Below, piece by piece: positions 5,554-7,240 of a DNA stretch of 7,240 nt; position 1 is the stretch's first letter, and the number at the start of each line of letters is the position of its first letter. A model generated the notes under the pieces. It was not told the DNA's origin, searched no databases, and saw only the letters and a program-made list of their open reading frames with translations. The translations under genes and the position numbers were made by a program. Source of the stretch: an uncultured Clostridia bacterium (GTDB taxonomy: Bacteria > Bacillota > Clostridia > TANB77 > CAG-508); the NCBI GenBank assembly GCA_944390615.1, contig CALXRJ010000197.1, positions 1-7,240 of the forward strand. The letters are read 5' to 3'.

Positions 5554-6222
5554 ATGAGAAAAAAAAACAAAAAATGGGCAAGGCCAGAATTAATTGCAAG
5601 TCCTTTTTATGTAGATAATCCAGAAAAGAGAAGAGGAAAATGGAAGGAACTTTTTAAGCATCCAACTTTTCCTCTTCATTTAGAATTAGGATGTGGAAAA
5701 GGATATTTTATCGCCAATTTAGCAAGCTTACATAAAGATACAAACTATCTAGCAATTGATTTAGTAGATGCCATGTTAGGGCTAGCCAAAAGAAATGTAG
5801 AAAGTATTTATCAAGAAAAGAACCAAGAAATTGATAATCTATTTTTAACCAGATTTGATATAGAAAGAATTCCTTTGATTTTAGCCAAACAAGATGAAGT
5901 GGAAAGAATTTACATCAATTTTTGCAACCCTTGGCCAAGAGGAAAGCATCATAAAAAAAGACTAACTCATACAAGACAACTAGAAAAATATAAAGAATTT
6001 TTAAAACCAGGTGGAGAAATTTATTTTAAAACAGATGATGATAATTTGTTTTTAGAAAGTATAGCTTATTTGGAAGAAACAGGTTTTCAAATTGTGAAAA
6101 AAACATTGGATTTACATGCTGAAACTAATTTTTGGGAAAATATTGAAACAGAGCATGAGAAAATGTTTTCAGAGCAGGGAATTAAAATTAAGGCATTAAT
6201 TGCCAAATGGAATGGTTTGTAA
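5554..6222 (+). CDS. trmB: tRNA (guanine46-N7)-methyltransferase TrmB
   Basis: TrmB makes m7G46 in the variable loop of several tRNAs with S-adenosylmethionine. The 222-residue product has the usual length and a Rossmann methyltransferase fold: LELGCGKGYF (43-52) binds SAM, AIDL (67-70) follows, then NFCNPWPRGKHHKKRLTH (122-139), PGGEIYFKTDDDNLF (152-166) and the C-terminal NIETEHEKMFSEQG (196-209). The Asp of the DPWP motif, catalytic in the E. coli enzyme, is Asn (N125) here; I recall CNPWP as recurrent in clostridial homologues, so this need not mean inactivity. The ATG at 5554 has TAGGAG (5542-5547) directly after the rplS stop, a 12-bp gap, so the two are cotranscribed. trmB is not the usual gene after rplS in Bacillus, where rbgA and rnhB follow. 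Confidence 0.95.
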   Translation: MRKKNKKWARPELIASPFYVDNPEKRRGKWKELFKHPTFPLHLELGCGKGYFIANLASLHKDTNYLAIDLVDAMLGLAKRNVESIYQEKNQEIDNLFLTRFDIERIPLILAKQDEVERIYINFCNPWPRGKHHKKRLTHTRQLEKYKEFLKPGGEIYFKTDDDNLFLESIAYLEETGFQIVKKTLDLHAETNFWENIETEHEKMFSEQGIKIKALIAKWNGL

Positions 6223-6258
6223 TAAAAGAAAATAAGTTGAAATTTTTTTATGTAGAAT

Positions 6259-6267
6259 TTTGTCGAA
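6259..6267 (+). promoter_or_regulatory. Spo0A-box-like site 1
   Basis: TTTGTCGAA matches the Spo0A-binding consensus (TGTCGAA core). It lies 36 bp after trmB and 30 bp upstream of the -35 of the promoter at 6298. The same 10-mer, TTTTGTCGAA, recurs at 6439-6448. Binding is inferred from sequence only. Confidence 0.4.
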
Positions 6268-6288
6268 CGATTTTTTATATTTTTTTTT

Positions 6289-6315
6289 AAAATTTTATTG
6301 CAAAAATAAAATTTT
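6289..6315. repeat. 10-bp A/T inverted repeat over the -35 region
   Basis: AAAATTTTAT (6289-6298) is a perfect inverted repeat of ATAAAATTTT (6306-6315) around TGCAAAA. It overlaps the -35 and spacer of the promoter at 6298-6325. In such A/T-rich DNA it may be chance; an operator is an alternative. Confidence 0.25.
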
Positions 6316-6325
6316 ATAGTATAAT
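6298..6325 (+). promoter_or_regulatory. Sigma-A promoter after trmB
   Basis: TTGCAA (6298-6303, four of six) and a perfect TATAAT (6320-6325) with a 16-bp spacer predict a start near 6332. The transcript would meet a strong terminator about 80 nt later, so it either makes a small RNA or is a partly attenuated leader of the cwlJ-like gene. Confidence 0.5.
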
Positions 6326-6331
6326 AGAGAT

Positions 6332-6410
6332 ATAAACTTTTGAACGCATTATTCACTAACTAAGAGGGATTACAAAAAGCAGGCATTTCTGTGAAAAATG
6401 CCTGCTTTTG
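6332..6410 (+). ncRNA. Candidate small RNA or attenuated leader, about 80 nt
   Basis: The interval from the predicted start to the terminator contains no open frame of note. It comprises about 43 nt of largely unpaired sequence followed by the 14-bp terminator hairpin, a layout common for small RNAs. It resembles no riboswitch I know. Alternatively the hairpin simply ends the trmB transcript, with the promoter being fortuitous in A/T-rich DNA. Confidence 0.3.
6375..6409 (+). terminator. Strong intrinsic terminator (14-bp stem)
   Basis: AAAAGCAGGCATTT (6375-6388) pairs perfectly with AAATGCCTGCTTTT (6396-6409) around a 7-nt loop. The T-run is short on + (TTTT), with a TTTTT run on the opposite strand, so it could stop transcription both ways. 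It marks the end of the translation cluster. Confidence 0.8.
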
Positions 6411-6439
6411 CTATTAATGAAATGCTTCAAAAATAGACT

Positions 6440-6448
6440 TTTGTCGAA
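6440..6448 (+). promoter_or_regulatory. Spo0A-box-like site 2
   Basis: A second TTTGTCGAA, 79 bp upstream of the start of the cwlJ-like gene, identical to the site at 6259 over ten bases including the preceding T. Its place before a spore germination operon fits sporulation control. No convincing sigma-A promoter lies between it and the gene. Confidence 0.4.
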
Positions 6449-6526
6449 ATACGTCATAAGAGATAAAAAAATAAAAAGAGTAACCAAAACCAAAAACCAA
6501 CATATAATCATGTAGAGGTGTTGGAA

Positions 6527-6974
6527 ATGGCTTATTCAGATAGAGAGCTTTTAGCAAGAATCGTTCAATGTGAAGCGGGAGGAGAAGGGGATAACCGGAA
6601 TGAAAGCAGTAGCATCTGTTATTTTAAACAGAGTCAATACTCCCGAAGGCGAATATGCAAGAATTTCACAGGGAGGAAATATCCGAAATATTATCTTTCA
6701 ACCAGGACAATTTGATTGTGCAGCAGAAACACTTTTTAATCGTTATAATCCACAAAATATTTACAATATGACACCAACTGAAGAACATTATTACATAGCA
6801 GATTGGGCACTTTCAGGAAACCGTTTAAATGAGATCGGAGACTGTTTGTGGTATTTAAATCCCTTTAGACCGACTTGCAGCTCCACATTCCCAAGCAATG
6901 GTTCTGGAACTTTTCATACAAGATTAGGAGAACATTGCTTTTACCGACCAACGGCTCTGTATAGTCAAACTTAA
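6527..6974 (+). CDS. cwlJ: Spore cortex-lytic cell wall hydrolase, CwlJ/SleB family, broken by a 1-base insertion
   Basis: Hydrolases of this family (Hydrolase_2) degrade spore-cortex peptidoglycan during germination. The ATG at 6527 is preferred over a GTG at 6518 because GAGGTG (6515-6520) is then a ribosome-binding site with 6-nt spacing. The N-terminus MAYSDRELLARIVQCEAGGEGD carries the presumed catalytic Glu in CEAGGE. After GAT (6590-6592) the frame is lost and would stop at 6715. Removing one A at 6593-6594 continues TGMKAVASVILNRVN, FQPGQFDC, then GDCLWYLNPFRP, TFPSNGSGTFHTRLGEHCFY and a stop at 6972. The joined protein is 148 residues, close to B. subtilis CwlJ (142). There is no signal peptide, as in CwlJ but unlike SleB. 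The gerQ-like gene next door supports CwlJ. It could be a pseudogene or a sequencing error. Confidence 0.88.
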
Positions 6975-7028
6975 AACGACTAAACTAGCTTGAAAATTTA
7001 AGCAATCCAAATTAGAAAGGAGTTATTT

Positions 7029-7240
7029 ATGGCTGAAAATGAAAACAGTTCACAATCCAATGAAAAAAGACAAATTACCATAAATGCCAATACACCAGAA
7101 ATTTTAACAAATGCTATTTATACACCAGCATTTTTAAGAGAACAAATTGGAAAACTAATGAGGGTAGAGTTTCTAATTGGAACCAATAATTTAGTAGATC
7201 GAATCGGAATTTTACAAGATGTAGGAGCAAGCTATATTTT
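7029..7240 (+). CDS. gerQ: GerQ-like spore coat/germination protein (3'-truncated by window edge)
   Basis: GerQ is a spore coat protein needed for CwlJ to be placed and to act in germinating Bacillus spores. Seventy residues are visible. A polar N-terminus (about 1-22) is followed by a segment with FLREQIGKLMRVEFLIG (35-51) and VDRIGILQDVGASYI (56-70), which resembles the conserved GerQ region with its VYLTFEG...GVIEAAG pattern. AAAGGAG (7016-7022) is 6 nt before the ATG. The gene lies 54 bp after the cwlJ-like gene, reproducing the cwlJ-gerQ pair of Bacillus, which is the best support for both names. The B. subtilis protein is 181 residues, so more than half may be beyond the edge. Confidence 0.8.
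   Translation, partial: MAENENSSQSNEKRQITINANTPEILTNAIYTPAFLREQIGKLMRVEFLIGTNNLVDRIGILQDVGASYI

Noticed and set aside
5220..5570. Minus-strand 116-codon Ser/Ala-rich frame opposite the L19 tail
   Set aside because: It is the antisense shadow of a GAA/GCA-rich low-complexity coding sequence; the + frame continues from a clear L19 core.
6482..6508. Sporulation sigma (sigma-E or sigma-K) promoter with CATATAAT as -10
   Set aside because: The -10 is close to consensus, but no good -35 lies upstream and the start would fall at about 6515, inside the ribosome-binding site of the cwlJ-like gene.

Overview
The window reads as a low-GC, spore-forming member of the Firmicutes, most likely class Clostridia. 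The evidence is strongly A/T-biased codon use, purine-rich Shine-Dalgarno sites (GGAGG-type) before nearly every gene, the Firmicutes gene YlxM next to Ffh, and a CwlJ-GerQ spore-germination pair at the right end. All convincing genes are on the + strand. No mobile element, CRISPR array, tRNA or rRNA gene was seen.

Layout. (1) 1-633: the 3' two thirds of fmt (Met-tRNA formyltransferase). (2) 614-803: two tiny overlapping reading frames of unknown status. (3) 783-1095: a consensus-like promoter, a distinctly more G/C-rich stretch that folds into nested helices, and a strong intrinsic terminator. I read this as a stand-alone structured RNA of about 275 nt that I cannot name with confidence; it also holds a 43-codon Cys-rich frame. 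It is the most interesting object here. (4) 1112-6222: a translation/secretion cluster with its own promoter: ylxM, ffh, rpsP, khpA, rimM, trmD, rplS, trmB. Order from ylxM to rplS follows the classical Firmicutes cluster, without the ylqD seen in Bacillus. The gaps before khpA and rplS contain RNA hairpins; the one before rplS is a plausible L19 leader. (5) 6223-6526: a 304-bp intergenic region with two identical TTTTGTCGAA sites (Spo0A-box-like), a promoter followed about 80 nt later by a 14-bp terminator hairpin (possible small RNA), and an A/T palindrome. (6) 6527-7240: cwlJ-like cortex hydrolase and the start of gerQ, truncated by the window edge.

The cluster genes act together on protein export (YlxM/Ffh), ribosome parts and maturation (S16, L19, RimM, KhpA) and tRNA modification (TrmD m1G37, TrmB m7G46). 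The last two genes belong to spore cortex lysis during germination.

Oddities. trmD and the cwlJ-like gene each carry a single-base insertion that breaks the frame although the protein is well conserved on both sides; sequencing error and genuine decay cannot be told apart here. L19 has an acidic Glu/Ala/Lys-rich tail of about 90 residues that nearly doubles the protein.
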